Counted from the stretch's first letter, positions 1 through 8,743 are shown. The stretch is 64,000 nucleotides of DNA from Caballeronia sp. dw_19 (GCF_018449515.1 NZ_JAAVUQ010000030.1:27344-91343), one strand, 5' to 3'. Program-made: numbers and translations. The notes: generated from the sequence alone by a model not told the origin.

Positions 1-1002
1 ATTCGTGATGCCGCGCGCCACTTCCTGACCGCCCGGATTCATGCACGCGATCACTTCTCCGCGCGCGAACGCGCCGTGAACGTCGATCACGCCAATTGGC
101 AGCAAGCTTTTACCGCCCGCAGTGAGCTTCTCGACCGCACCGTCGTCAATAACCACGTGGCCACGCACCTGCAAATGATCCGCCATCCATTGCTTGCGGG
201 CCGCCATGCGGGCTGTGCGCGCCATCAATTGCGTACCGATCATCTCGCCTGACGCCAGCCGGGTCAGGACATCCGACTCCCGCCCGCTCGCGATCACCGT
301 GTTCGCACCGCTGTGCGCCGCGCGCTTCGCCGCAAGAATCTTGGTCAGCATGCCGCCGCGCCCCAGGCTGGAACCCGCGCCGCCTGCCATGGCCTCGAGT
401 TCCGGCGTACCCGCGTCGGCCTGCTCGACCAGTGTGGCTGTGGGATCGTGCCGGGGATCAGCGGTAAACAAGCCGCGCTGATCGGTGAGGATAATCAGCG
501 CGTCGCCTTCTATAAGGTTAGCGACCAGCGCGCCGAGCGTGTCGTTGTCGCCGAATTTGATTTCATCGGTGATGACGGTGTCGTTTTCATTGATGATCGG
601 CACGCAACCCAGGCGCAATAAGGTGAGTAGCGTTGAACGTGCGTTCAGGTAGCGTTCACGGTCGGCGAGATCGGCGTGCGTGAGAAGAATCTGCGCCGTG
701 CGCATGCCGTGCTTCGCGAAACTGCTTTCGTAGACTTGCGCCAGGCCCATCTGGCCAACGGCAGCAGCCGCCTGCAATTCGTCAATTTCACGCGGCCGCT
801 TCGTCCAGCCCAGACGATGAATACCCTCGGCGATCGCGCCGGAACTGACCAGCACGACTTCCTTGCCTTGCCCGCGCAGCGCCGCAATCTGCGCAGCCCA
901 GCGGGCGATAGCCGCGTGGTCGAGCCCGCGCCCGTCGTTGGTCACCAGGCTCGATCCCACTTTCACTACGAGTCGCTTCGAAGCGGCTATGACGGAACGC
1001 AT
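1..1002 (-). CDS. proB: Glutamate 5-kinase, 3' end outside window
   Basis: First enzyme of proline synthesis: ATP-dependent phosphorylation of glutamate to glutamyl 5-phosphate in the cytoplasm. The reading frame is open from an ATG at 1002 to the window edge and gives 334 residues of an expected ~370, so the C-terminal part of the PUA domain is missing. The N-terminus reads MRSVIAASKRLVVKVGSSLV, the amino-acid-kinase phosphate loop. Further in are VSSGAIAEG, INENDTV and FGDNDTL, which are ATP and glutamate site motifs. An in-frame ATG three codons upstream (1011) sits only 2 nt from the GAGGAG ribosome site, so 1002 is preferred. It lies 48 nt downstream of obgE on the same strand and is probably co-transcribed. 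Confidence 0.95.
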   Translation of the reverse strand, partial: MRSVIAASKRLVVKVGSSLVTNDGRGLDHAAIARWAAQIAALRGQGKEVVLVSSGAIAEGIHRLGWTKRPREIDELQAAAAVGQMGLAQVYESSFAKHGMRTAQILLTHADLADRERYLNARSTLLTLLRLGCVPIINENDTVITDEIKFGDNDTLGALVANLIEGDALIILTDQRGLFTADPRHDPTATLVEQADAGTPELEAMAGGAGSSLGRGGMLTKILAAKRAAHSGANTVIASGRESDVLTRLASGEMIGTQLMARTARMAARKQWMADHLQVRGHVVIDDGAVEKLTAGGKSLLPIGVIDVHGAFARGEVIACMNPGGQEVARGITN

Positions 1003-1050
1003 CTGACGCATTTCTCCTCGGATTTGCCTCGATAACCACGGGCCAAACTT

Positions 1051-2187
1051 TTACGCTTCGTCTTCGTCCTGGTCTTCGTCGATCTCCGGCACGATCTGCG
1101 GCGCCACGACGGCAGGTTCGTCGCGGAAACGGACATCCGCAGCGAGATCTTCGGCTTCTGCCGCGCGCGACGCATCCGAATTCTTCGAGATGTAATCGAA
1201 GATGGCATACGTCAGACTTTCACAGCCCTGCCCCGTCAGCGCCGAGATTTCGAACACCGGGCCGTCCCATTCGTACCGCTTGATGAAGTCCGCCACGCGC
1301 GATTTACGCTCGTCGTCCGGCACCATGTCGAGCTTGTTCAGTACAAGCCAACGCGGCTTTTCATACAGCGCTTCATCATATTTGCGCAATTCGTTGACGA
1401 TCGCGCGTGCTTCCACAACGGGATCGACTGCGTCGTCGAACGGGGCCAGATCGACGAGATGCAACAGCACGCCGGTCCGCTGCAAGTGGCGCAAGAACCG
1501 GTGGCCCAGACCCGCGCCTTCCGCCGCGCCTTCGATCAAGCCTGGAATATCGGCGATCACGAAGCTCTTTTCCGGTCCCACACGCACCACGCCGAGATTC
1601 GGCGCGAGCGTGGTGAACGGATAGTCGGCAATTTTCGGCCGAGCATTCGACACTGCCGTGATGAACGTGGACTTGCCCGCGTTCGGCATGCCGAGCAAAC
1701 CGACATCGGCGAGCACTTTCAACTCGAGACGCAGCATGCGCCGGTCGCCTGGCTTGCCTTCGGTCTTCTGGCGCGGAGCCCGGTTCGTGCTCGACTTGAA
1801 GTGCAGGTTCCCAAGGCCACCCGCACCGCCGTGCGCGATCAGCACGCTCTGGTTATGCTCGGTCAAATCGGCGATCAACTCGCCCGTTTCCGTGTCCGCG
1901 ATGATCGTGCCGACCGGCATGCGCAAGATGATGTCGTCGCCGCCCTTGCCGTAGCAGTCGGCGCCGCGGCCGTTTTCGCCGTTGCGCGCCTGGTGTTTCT
2001 TCGCGTACCGGTAGTCGATCAGCGTGTTGATATTGCGGTCCGCGACCGCATACACGCTGCCGCCCCGGCCGCCGTCGCCGCCGTCCGGTCCGCCGAACGG
2101 GACGAACTTCTCGCGCCGCATCGACGCGCTGCCATCCCCTCCGTCGCCGGCGATGACTTCAATTCTCGCTTCGTCAATGAACTTCAT
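1051..2187 (-). CDS. obgE: Obg-family GTPase ObgE/CgtA
   Basis: Essential GTPase linked to 50S ribosome assembly and the stringent response. The 378-residue protein begins MKFIDEARIEVIAGDGGDG, the glycine-rich Obg fold (about 1-158). The G domain follows with G1 GMPNAGKST, G3 DIPGL and G4 NKLD. The C-terminus ends in an acidic tail (EIDEDQDEDEA), as is usual in proteobacterial ObgE. The frame is open further upstream, but the Obg fold starts exactly at the ATG at 2187. It lies 220 nt downstream of rpmA and is separated from it by an intrinsic terminator, so it may need its own promoter as well as read-through from rplU-rpmA. Confidence 0.97.
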   Translation of the reverse strand: MKFIDEARIEVIAGDGGDGSASMRREKFVPFGGPDGGDGGRGGSVYAVADRNINTLIDYRYAKKHQARNGENGRGADCYGKGGDDIILRMPVGTIIADTETGELIADLTEHNQSVLIAHGGAGGLGNLHFKSSTNRAPRQKTEGKPGDRRMLRLELKVLADVGLLGMPNAGKSTFITAVSNARPKIADYPFTTLAPNLGVVRVGPEKSFVIADIPGLIEGAAEGAGLGHRFLRHLQRTGVLLHLVDLAPFDDAVDPVVEARAIVNELRKYDEALYEKPRWLVLNKLDMVPDDERKSRVADFIKRYEWDGPVFEISALTGQGCESLTYAIFDYISKNSDASRAAEAEDLAADVRFRDEPAVVAPQIVPEIDEDQDEDEA

Positions 2188-2343
2188 GAGTTGCTCCGTC
2201 CCGTGTTTCACTTTGCATGGGACGGGAGTAAGCGCTAAAGCGCCAACTCCCGTCGACACACTATTCTGCCGCGACCGGCCGATGCCAGCCACTAGGCCAT
2301 TCGATATATGTCACTGCCTGGCCGAGTCAATCAAGCCAGCCAA

Positions 2344-2374
2344 TAAAAAAAGCCCCGCGAACTTCGCGGGGCCC
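2344..2374 (-). terminator. Intrinsic terminator after rplU-rpmA
   Basis: A perfect inverted repeat (2352-2361 and 2363-2372, core GCCCCGCG/CGCGGGGC) is followed on the minus strand by seven T residues (A-run at 2345-2351). It lies 34 nt past the rpmA stop codon and before obgE, so it should partly uncouple ribosomal protein expression from obgE. Confidence 0.85.
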
Positions 2375-2407
2375 TTTCCGGTCCTGAAGCCCGTGCCTGA
2401 ATACTAC

Positions 2408-2668
2408 TTAGGCAGCCGGGACAACGTTGACCAGATGCTTCTTTGCTGCGCCCTTCGTCGAAAACGTGACGTGGCCGTCGGTCAGCGCGAACAAGGTGTG
2501 ATCCTTGCCCATGCCGACGTTGTCGCCCGGGTGCATGCGCGTACCGCGCTGGCGAACAATGATGCCGCCTGCGTTGATAGCCTGGCCGCCGTAAACCTTC
2601 ACGCCGAGGCGCTTTGATTCAGAGTCGCGACCATTGCGGGATGACCCGCCTGCTTTTTTGTGTGCCAT
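2408..2668 (-). CDS. rpmA: 50S ribosomal protein L27
   Basis: L27 of the large ribosomal subunit, whose N-terminus reaches the peptidyl-transferase centre. The 86-residue product starts MAHKKAGGSSRNGRDSESKR, the conserved basic N-terminus, and contains GGIIVRQRGT and GKDHTLFAL, both diagnostic of L27. Length is normal for the family. It lies 43 nt downstream of rplU in the standard rplU-rpmA pair and is followed by a strong terminator. Confidence 0.98.
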   Translation of the reverse strand: MAHKKAGGSSRNGRDSESKRLGVKVYGGQAINAGGIIVRQRGTRMHPGDNVGMGKDHTLFALTDGHVTFSTKGAAKKHLVNVVPAA

Positions 2669-2711
2669 TTAATAGCTCCTTGACCGTTTAGCTTAATCGA
2701 CTCGACGACGC

Positions 2712-3026
2712 TTACGCGGCGTTGATAGCGTCGATACGCAGTTCGGTGTAGTTCTGGCGATGGCCAGCGTGCTTTTGGTAGTGCTTCCGGCGACGCATCT
2801 TGAAGATCGTGACCTTCTTGTGACGACCCTGGGACACGACGGTACATGTGACGGAAGCCCCACTGACCAGCGGTGCACCGAACTGAATCGATTCACCTTC
2901 GCCTACTGCGAGAACCTGGTCGAGCGTGATTTCAGCGTCAATGTCTGCCGGTATCTGTTCTACTTTCAATTTTTCGCCGACAGCAACCTTATACTGCTTG
3001 CCACCGGTTTTTATGACCGCGTACAT
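2712..3026 (-). CDS. rplU: 50S ribosomal protein L21
   Basis: L21 binds 23S rRNA in the large subunit. The 104-residue product starts MYAVIKTGGKQYKV and ends in the basic KMRRRKHYQKHAGHRQ region typical of L21. The frame continues 11 codons upstream, but all L21 proteins start at this methionine (ATG at 3026). A consensus sigma-70 promoter lies 54 nt upstream. It is the first gene of the rplU-rpmA unit and divergent from ispB. Confidence 0.98.
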   Translation of the reverse strand: MYAVIKTGGKQYKVAVGEKLKVEQIPADIDAEITLDQVLAVGEGESIQFGAPLVSGASVTCTVVSQGRHKKVTIFKMRRRKHYQKHAGHRQNYTELRIDAINAA

Positions 3027-3079
3027 TGAGAACCTCACTCTGAATTCATTTTTCCGCACACCGTGCGCGAAAACGCGTG

Positions 3080-3108
3080 ATTATACAGAGAGTTAGGCAC
3101 TCCGTCAA
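3080..3108 (-). promoter_or_regulatory. Sigma-70 promoter of rplU-rpmA
   Basis: On the minus strand TTGACG (3108-3103) is followed by a 17-nt spacer and a perfect TATAAT (3085-3080). The predicted start site is near 3073, giving a leader of about 47 nt before the rplU ATG. This near-consensus match fits a highly expressed ribosomal protein operon. Confidence 0.85.
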
Positions 3109-3305
3109 AACCGTTGTTCATCGGAAAAAACGGAGCGGCGGCAGTCCGAACCGAGCACGGCGTGCGCACCATTATCGCGATTTCGCCGCCTGAAGCCTCG
3201 CGTCAGGCTTGTCGCGGCCACCCGCGCGGTTCGTCCGAGGCGTCTTTAGAGGCGGCTATCGGCCGATTCGCCTTATAATTCGCGGCACTATCCTAATTGC
3301 CGATC

Positions 3306-4298
3306 ATGTCGTCCACTGCCATTTCCTCCCCAAACGCCGCCAACGTGCTCGAGCCTATCGCCGAGGACATGCAGCAGGTCAATCGCGTCATCCGGCAGCG
3401 CCTGGCATCCGAAGTGATGCTGATCAACCAGATTTCCGAGTACATCATCGGGGCTGGCGGCAAACGGCTCCGGCCCGCGCTCTTGTTGCTGGTCGCAGGC
3501 GCGCTCGGCGACACCACCGGGCACCGGCATGAGCTGGCCGCCGTGGTCGAGTTCATTCATACGGCCACGCTGCTGCACGATGACGTAGTCGACGAATCCG
3601 ATCTCCGGCGCGGCCGCAAGACCGCGAACGCGCTGTTCGGCAACGCGGCAAGCGTGCTCGTGGGCGACTTTTTGTACTCGCGCTCCTTCGAAATGATGGT
3701 CGGCGTGGGCAAGATGCGCGTGATGGAGATCCTGTCGGTCGCGACCAACGTGATCTCGGAAGGCGAAGTGCTGCAGTTGTTGAACATGCACGACCCGGAT
3801 GTGGACGAAGCGCGCTACATGCAGGTGATCCGCTACAAGACGGCCAAGCTTTTCGAAGCGGCGGCCCAACTGGGCGCAGTGCTGTCGGGCTCGGATGCCC
3901 GGACGGAAGCGGCGGCGGCGGAATTTGGCCGGCGTATCGGCACGGCGTTCCAGATCATGGACGATTGGCTCGATTACACCGGCACGGCGGAATCGATGGG
4001 GAAAAATGCCGGCGACGATCTGCGCGAAGGCAAACCCACCCTCCCGCTCATCTATTTGATGGAACATGGTTCGGCCGAACAGGCAGCGCTCGCGCGCGAG
4101 GCGATCGAGCAAGGCGGCACCGATAAATTCGATACCATCTTTGAAGCCATCACGAAATCGGGCGCGCTGGATCACACGCTGAAATGTGCACGGCAGGAAG
4201 CCCAGGCGGCAGCGAATGCAATTTCTTCGTTTCCAGATTCCATTTTTAAAGAGAGCCTGCTAGAATTATGTTCTTACTCGACGGCAAGACAGTCCTGA
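3306..4298 (+). CDS. ispB: Octaprenyl diphosphate synthase
   Basis: Trans-polyprenyl synthase that builds the octaprenyl side chain of ubiquinone from FPP and IPP. The 330-residue protein has both aspartate-rich motifs: DDVVD in LLHDDVVDESD and DDWLD in IMDDWLDYTG. GGKRLRP is the substrate-binding site before the first motif. A TTG three codons upstream is possible, but the ATG at 3306 gives the N-terminus MSSTAISSPNAAN usual in Burkholderiaceae. A TATAAT at 3274-3279, without a clear -35, is the likely -10 box. It is divergent from rplU and lies 31 nt before tRNA-Pro. Confidence 0.96.
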   Translation: MSSTAISSPNAANVLEPIAEDMQQVNRVIRQRLASEVMLINQISEYIIGAGGKRLRPALLLLVAGALGDTTGHRHELAAVVEFIHTATLLHDDVVDESDLRRGRKTANALFGNAASVLVGDFLYSRSFEMMVGVGKMRVMEILSVATNVISEGEVLQLLNMHDPDVDEARYMQVIRYKTAKLFEAAAQLGAVLSGSDARTEAAAAEFGRRIGTAFQIMDDWLDYTGTAESMGKNAGDDLREGKPTLPLIYLMEHGSAEQAALAREAIEQGGTDKFDTIFEAITKSGALDHTLKCARQEAQAAANAISSFPDSIFKESLLELCSYSTARQS

Positions 4299-4329
4299 AA
4301 AGGAAACGAACCGTCTCAGAGTGAACATT

Positions 4330-4406
4330 CGGGGTGTAGCTTAGCCTGGTAGAGCGCTACGTTCGGGACGTAGAGGCCGGAGGTTCGAATCCTCTCACCC
4401 CGACCA
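4330..4406 (+). tRNA. tRNA-Pro (anticodon CGG)
   Basis: A 77-nt cloverleaf with an encoded CCA end. The acceptor arm CGGGGTG pairs with CACCCCG, followed by A and CCA at 4404-4406. The anticodon stem CTACG/CGTAG encloses the loop TTCGGGA, so the anticodon is CGG and reads CCG. The T arm contains GGTTCGAATCC. It follows ispB by 31 nt and has a strong terminator directly after it. Confidence 0.97.
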
Positions 4407-4416
4407 GAATTGATAA

Positions 4417-4447
4417 AAAACCGCCCAGCTTGCTGGGCGGTTTTTTG
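4417..4447 (+). terminator. Intrinsic terminator after tRNA-Pro
   Basis: The 9-bp stem CCGCCCAGC (4421-4429) pairs with GCTGGGCGG (4432-4440) across a TT loop, followed by six T residues. An A-run on the left flank could also allow function from the opposite strand. It ends the ispB/tRNA-Pro transcript. Confidence 0.9.
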
Positions 4448-4586
4448 TTTTGGGTCATCGATTTTTTAGGTCATCGGCTATGGGTGATCTACAAGTTCGG
4501 CGCAAGGTTTGCGCTGCCATCGTCAGATTCAATAACACTGCGCTCGCTCATCAATGTCTTCACTCAGATTTTCATCGGTTAGAAGA

Positions 4587-4958
4587 ATGTCCGTGGGCCA
4601 ACGCATCGGGCTGTGGTTCGTGTTTCTGTATTTCCTGATCGGCGGAGCGTGCCACTTTTTGTACATGCCGCTCTTCGTGAAAATCGTGCCGCCCAGTATT
4701 CCCTTCCCGCTCCTGGCCGTCATTGTGAGCGGCGTTTTCGAATTGCTTGGCGCGATCGGCGTGATGATCAAACGCACGCGAAGCGCAGCGGGCATCGGGC
4801 TGACGTTACTGACCATTGCCGTCACGCCCGCTAACGTATTCATGTATCAACACGCGGATCAGTTCTCACAAATTCCATCGTGGTTATTGCTCGTGCGGCT
4901 GCCTTTGCAGCTTGTATTGATTGCGTGCATTTTATGGAGCACGCGGCGGCGCGCTTAA
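4587..4958 (+). CDS. DoxX-like four-helix membrane protein
   Basis: Small hydrophobic protein of 123 residues (134 if the ATG at 4554 is used). Four membrane segments are visible: around GLWFVFLYFLIGGACHF, FPLLAVIVSGVFELLGAIGV, AGIGLTLLTIAVTPANVFMY and LLVRLPLQLVLIACILW. The pattern GVFELLGAIG followed by TPANVFMY is typical of DoxX-like proteins of unknown function. Neither candidate ATG has a strong ribosome site. It sits alone between the tRNA-Pro terminator and the lipase gene. The membrane location is a firm prediction; the biochemical role is unknown. Confidence 0.7.
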   Translation: MSVGQRIGLWFVFLYFLIGGACHFLYMPLFVKIVPPSIPFPLLAVIVSGVFELLGAIGVMIKRTRSAAGIGLTLLTIAVTPANVFMYQHADQFSQIPSWLLLVRLPLQLVLIACILWSTRRRA

Positions 4959-5219
4959 CTCGTGCTTCATTCACTTAGCTAACCCGCGCGCGAAAATCCC
5001 TCGCGCGGGAAAGTTGTCACCCATCGCCACCGATCGCACCGCTTCAGACTGATAGAAACTGTCTCGTCGATTCCTCGACGTTTTCAGATGCTTCCGATGT
5101 TCCGCACCAGTAACTTTCACTAGATTTTCTACCGCAAGGCCAGCCAAAGGCGTGATTTACGTCTTTCCAGATGCCAACTTCACGTTGCGCTTCTTTGTCC
5201 TCAAGGTAGGAACATCATC

Positions 5220-6452
5220 ATGACAGTCTCCAAAACGGCGCCCGTCGCGGCCGGCAAAAGAACGACATCGCGCTCTGTCACCACTCACGATTCGCATAAC
5301 GAATATCCGATCGTTCTTGTTCATGGCATGTGCGGCTGGGGCCGCGACGAGTTATTCGGACAGAAATTCCGCTATTGGGGCGGCGCAAAAGGTGATATTC
5401 AGGAACATCTGAAAGCGCAAGGTTACGAGACATTCACCGCATCCATGGGTCCGATCTCCAGCAACTGGGACCGCGCTTGCGAGTTGTATACCTATCTCGT
5501 AGGCGGTGTGGTGGACTACGGCGCAGTTCATTCAGCCAGATACGGCCATGCTCGCTACGGCCGGAGTTATCCCGGCGTTTATCCGCAATGGAGCGAAGCG
5601 CACAAGGTGCATTTGATCGGGCACAGCATGGGCGGCCCGACATCGCGAACATTGATCCAGCTGCTCGAACACGGCGACGCGGACGAAGCGGGTTTTGAAC
5701 CTGGGCCGAGAGAAGCGCCCAGCTCTCCGCTCTTTGCGGGCGGGAGAAAATGGGTACATAGCGTGACGTCGGTTTCCGGTGTCCATAATGGCGCGCTGAC
5801 AGCGGACGATGTCAGCCAATTCCCGATCTTTATCCGCGATCTCATGATCGGCGCTGCGGCGCTCGCAGGACTTGGAACGACCGAGCCAATCTACGATTTC
5901 AACCTGCAGCAATGGGGACTGGAGCGTGAAGAGGGACAAGGATTTGACGACTACATTCGTCGAGCGCTGGAAAGCCGGGTCTGGAAAACCCAGGACGGTT
6001 GCACCTACGATCTCTCCACCATAGCGGCGCATTTCCAGAATGCGTGGGCGCAAACGTCGGAGAACGTCTACTACAGTTCCTATGCGGTCGATGGCACCTT
6101 CGCCGGTCCGCAAGGGATACGCATCCCGCAGGCAAACATGAACGTCATTTTGAAGCCCAGCGCCGCAGCGGTCGGACTGAACAAAAAAGATCTCGCCGGC
6201 GGTTTTGCTGCGTGGCGTCCGAACGATGGCCTGGTTAGCGTGCCTTCGGCGCAGTTCCCGGTCGGCCATCCACACGAAATGGCGAGCGAGGACAAAACGA
6301 CCGCCAGGAAAAAGGGCGTGTGGTACGTCAATCCGACCATTGAAGGAATGGATCATCTCAGCATAGTGATCCCGCTGCACGAGACGACAATTGAGCAGTT
6401 GTATCGATTTTACGAAGAAATAGCCGCTCAAATCCACGCGTTGCCGGTGTGA
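5220..6452 (+). CDS. Family I.5-like triacylglycerol lipase
   Basis: Alpha/beta-hydrolase of 410 residues resembling the staphylococcal/Geobacillus thermoalkalophilic lipases. The oxyanion region is VLVHGMCGWGRDE. The nucleophile is Ser136 in GHSMGG, the acid probably Asp336 in RPNDGLVS, and the base His379 in GMDHLSIV. The family's zinc-binding insertion is present: Asp84 in SSNWDRACE, then VDYGAVHSARYGHARYGRSYPG-like sequence with His104 and His110, and Asp264 in TYDLS. The N-terminus is polar (MTVSKTAPVAAGKRTT) with no hydrophobic signal peptide, unlike the secreted homologues. A ribosome site AAGGTAGGA precedes the ATG. No lipase foldase gene is adjacent. Whether it is secreted is unclear. 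Confidence 0.85.
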   Translation: MTVSKTAPVAAGKRTTSRSVTTHDSHNEYPIVLVHGMCGWGRDELFGQKFRYWGGAKGDIQEHLKAQGYETFTASMGPISSNWDRACELYTYLVGGVVDYGAVHSARYGHARYGRSYPGVYPQWSEAHKVHLIGHSMGGPTSRTLIQLLEHGDADEAGFEPGPREAPSSPLFAGGRKWVHSVTSVSGVHNGALTADDVSQFPIFIRDLMIGAAALAGLGTTEPIYDFNLQQWGLEREEGQGFDDYIRRALESRVWKTQDGCTYDLSTIAAHFQNAWAQTSENVYYSSYAVDGTFAGPQGIRIPQANMNVILKPSAAAVGLNKKDLAGGFAAWRPNDGLVSVPSAQFPVGHPHEMASEDKTTARKKGVWYVNPTIEGMDHLSIVIPLHETTIEQLYRFYEEIAAQIHALPV

Positions 6453-6544
6453 TCCGTGGGACGTGACGCCTGAATCATGGCCCCTGAGTCATGGCCCCTA
6501 TAATGCCGAAGGCACCACTTGGCGGTCACGTCCCATCATCGATC

Positions 6545-7054
6545 ATGCTTCCTCTGAAATACCTCGGCGCCTATCCGCAAACGCTTCAGGACAAGGTCCG
6601 CAAACTTATCGCCGATGACCAGTTGGGCGTCTATCTCGCCGACCGGTATCCGCACCGCCATGCCGTGCAATCGGACCGCGCGCTGTATCAATACACCACG
6701 GATCTGAAGCAGGAGTTCCTGCGCGTGGCGCCCGCCATCGACAAGGTAATGTACGACGCCAAGCTCGACGTGCTGCGTCATGCGCTCGGCCTGCACACAG
6801 CCATATCCCGCGTGCAAGGCGGCAAGCTCAAGGCGAAGAAGGAGATTCGCGTGGCGTCGCTATTCAAGGAAGTGCCGCCTGAATTCCTGCGCGTGATCGT
6901 TGTGCATGAACTTGCGCATTTGAAGGAAAGCGACCACAACAAAGCGTTTTATCGGCTATGTGAATTCATGCAGCCCGGGTATCACCAGATCGAATTCGAT
7001 CTGCGCATATACCTGACGCAGCGCGAGCTTTCGCGCGACTCATCCGTCAAGTAA
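6545..7054 (+). CDS. YgjP-like (DUF45) zinc metalloprotease-fold protein
   Basis: 169-residue protein with the gluzincin signature HELAHLKESDHNKAF, giving metal ligands His121, His125 and His131 and catalytic Glu122. The layout, with the HExxH near the C-terminus, is that of the YgjP/WLM/DUF45 group, whose substrates are mostly unknown. The frame opens at 6491, but sequence before MLPLKYLGAYPQ looks unrelated to the family and includes a TATAAT-like string, so the ATG at 6545 is preferred. No strong ribosome site is seen for either start. It ends 5 nt before the stop of the convergent exporter gene. Confidence 0.75.
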   Translation: MLPLKYLGAYPQTLQDKVRKLIADDQLGVYLADRYPHRHAVQSDRALYQYTTDLKQEFLRVAPAIDKVMYDAKLDVLRHALGLHTAISRVQGGKLKAKKEIRVASLFKEVPPEFLRVIVVHELAHLKESDHNKAFYRLCEFMQPGYHQIEFDLRIYLTQRELSRDSSVK

Positions 7055-7059
7055 TTGCA

Positions 7060-8601
7060 TCAATCCGCAGCCGCGTGAGCGAGTGTTTCGCTGTCGACAC
7101 TGCGCATTGGCCGGATCAGCAAAAGCAGCGGCACGACCAGTAAGGTCGCCACGAACATCAGCTTGAAGTCGTTCAGGTACGCGATCATCTGCGCCTGCTG
7201 ATTGATCGACTGATCCATCAGCGCGAGACTCATCTGTGATCCACTTTCGAGCATGGACTGCATCGACGGATTGAAAACGTTCACATTCGCCGCGAGATCG
7301 GCGTGCGCCACCTGCGTGCCGCGCGTCATCATGGTCTGCACGATCGAGATGCCGATACTGCTGCCAATGTTACGCATCAGGCTGTAGGTCGCGGTGCCGT
7401 CGGCGCGTAGTTCGGGCGTCAGCGTGGAAAACGTCAGCGCACTGAGCGGCACAAATACGAAACCCAGGCCAAAACCCTGGATCACGCCGGGCCACACGAT
7501 GTCCGACACCGACAGCACGAGCGTGTACTGCATCATCTGCCAGAGCGCGAACGCGGAAACGAGAAAACCAGCGAGCAACAACAGACGCGCGTCGATGCGT
7601 CGTAACAGCCGCCCGGCGATCAGCATGGCGACCATCGTTCCCGCGCCACTGGGCGCCGTGACCAGACCGGTCGTGGCGACGGGATAGTTCATCAGGTTCT
7701 GCAGCATCGGCGGCAACAACGCACGGGTCGCGTACATCACAGCGCCAATCATGAAGATGAAAAACACGCCGGTCGCGAAATTGCGGTCCTTCAGCAGTTC
7801 GTACTTGAAGAATGACCGCTTGCCGGCGGTCGCGGTATGCGCGAGAAAAAAGATAAAACTCAGCACGGCAAGAATGGCTTCGATACGGATTTCGATCGAG
7901 CCGAACCAGTCGAGCTGCTCGCCGCGATCGAGCATGGCCTGGAGTGCGCCGATCGCCAGACCCAGCGTGGCAAACCCGAACGCATCGAATTTCACCCCGA
8001 GCTTCGCCGCTCGCGCCGGCAGGAACGTCACCACGCCAAAGAGCGCAAACGCGCCGATCGGCACGTTGATGAAAAATACCCAGCGCCAGTTGTAGCTATC
8101 GGTGAGCCAGCCGCCCAACGTTGGCCCGAGGATCGGCCCGACCATTACGCCCATACCCCAGACGGCCATTGCCTGGCCCTGCTTTTCGCGCGGATTGATG
8201 TCGAGCAGGATGGACTGCGAGAGCGGCACGAGCGAGGCGCCGAAAATTCCCTGCAGCAATCGCGACGCGACAATCTGCGCAAGACTCTCCGACAACCCGC
8301 ATAGCGCCGACGCAATCGTGAAGCCGCCAATAGAAATGATCAGCAGACGCTTCGTGCTCAGCCGGTCGGATAACCAGCCTGTCAGCGGCGTGGCGATAGC
8401 CGCCGCAACAATGTACGACGTCAGCACCCACGTGATCTCGTCCTGCGACGCCGACAACGTGCCCTGCATATGCGGCAGCGCGACATTGGCGATCGTGCTG
8501 TCGAGTGTCTGGATCAGCGTGGCGAGCATGATCGAGACTGTGAGCATGGGCCGGTTGAGCGGCGTAGCCGCCGCGCTTGCCGGCATCGATTCAGAGGACA
8601 T
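7060..8601 (-). CDS. DHA2-family (EmrB/QacA) multidrug exporter
   Basis: Inner-membrane drug:H+ antiporter of the 14-helix DHA2 branch, 513 residues. The first helix carries LIQTLDSTIANVALPHM, motif A is GWLSDRLSTKRLL, and the antiporter motif C is GVMVGPILGPTLGG. The hydrophobic segments are consistent with 14 membrane helices and a large periplasmic loop near AHADLAANVNVFNPSMQ. No emrA-type adaptor or outer-membrane channel gene is next to it. It is divergent from a MarR regulator 154 nt away and its promoter contains a palindromic operator, so MarR repression released by a drug or phenolic ligand is the likely control. Confidence 0.9.
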   Translation of the reverse strand: MSSESMPASAAATPLNRPMLTVSIMLATLIQTLDSTIANVALPHMQGTLSASQDEITWVLTSYIVAAAIATPLTGWLSDRLSTKRLLIISIGGFTIASALCGLSESLAQIVASRLLQGIFGASLVPLSQSILLDINPREKQGQAMAVWGMGVMVGPILGPTLGGWLTDSYNWRWVFFINVPIGAFALFGVVTFLPARAAKLGVKFDAFGFATLGLAIGALQAMLDRGEQLDWFGSIEIRIEAILAVLSFIFFLAHTATAGKRSFFKYELLKDRNFATGVFFIFMIGAVMYATRALLPPMLQNLMNYPVATTGLVTAPSGAGTMVAMLIAGRLLRRIDARLLLLAGFLVSAFALWQMMQYTLVLSVSDIVWPGVIQGFGLGFVFVPLSALTFSTLTPELRADGTATYSLMRNIGSSIGISIVQTMMTRGTQVAHADLAANVNVFNPSMQSMLESGSQMSLALMDQSINQQAQMIAYLNDFKLMFVATLLVVPLLLLIRPMRSVDSETLAHAAAD

Positions 8602-8635
8602 TCAGGCGCCGATTCAGTTATCAGATTGCTTACCC

Positions 8636-8664
8636 TTAATAGTAAGCATGCTTATTATAAACAA
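8636..8664 (-). promoter_or_regulatory. Exporter promoter with embedded MarR-type operator
   Basis: On the minus strand a -35 TTGTTT (8664-8659), a 17-nt spacer and a -10 TATTAA (8641-8636) precede the exporter ATG at 8601. The spacer and part of the -10 hold the imperfect 20-bp palindrome ATAGTAAGCATGCTTATTAT (8639-8658), with a perfect 12-bp core TAAGCATGCTTA. A dimer bound here would block RNA polymerase. Confidence 0.7.
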
Positions 8665-8743
8665 GCTAATGATCGGGACAAGAAGTCAAAAATCAGGAGA
8701 AACCCGTGTTTGCCGGAATGTAGGTGGGCGCGAGCTTCTTTCG

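Noticed and set aside
3288..4175. Long minus-strand frame across ispB
   Set aside because: Antisense shadow of a strongly conserved gene in high-GC DNA; the product is His/Arg-rich and has no domain.
4983..5009. 8-bp GC hairpin CCCGCGCG/CGCGCGGG before the lipase gene
   Set aside because: No T-tract on either side, so it is not called a terminator; such GC stems are frequent by chance here.
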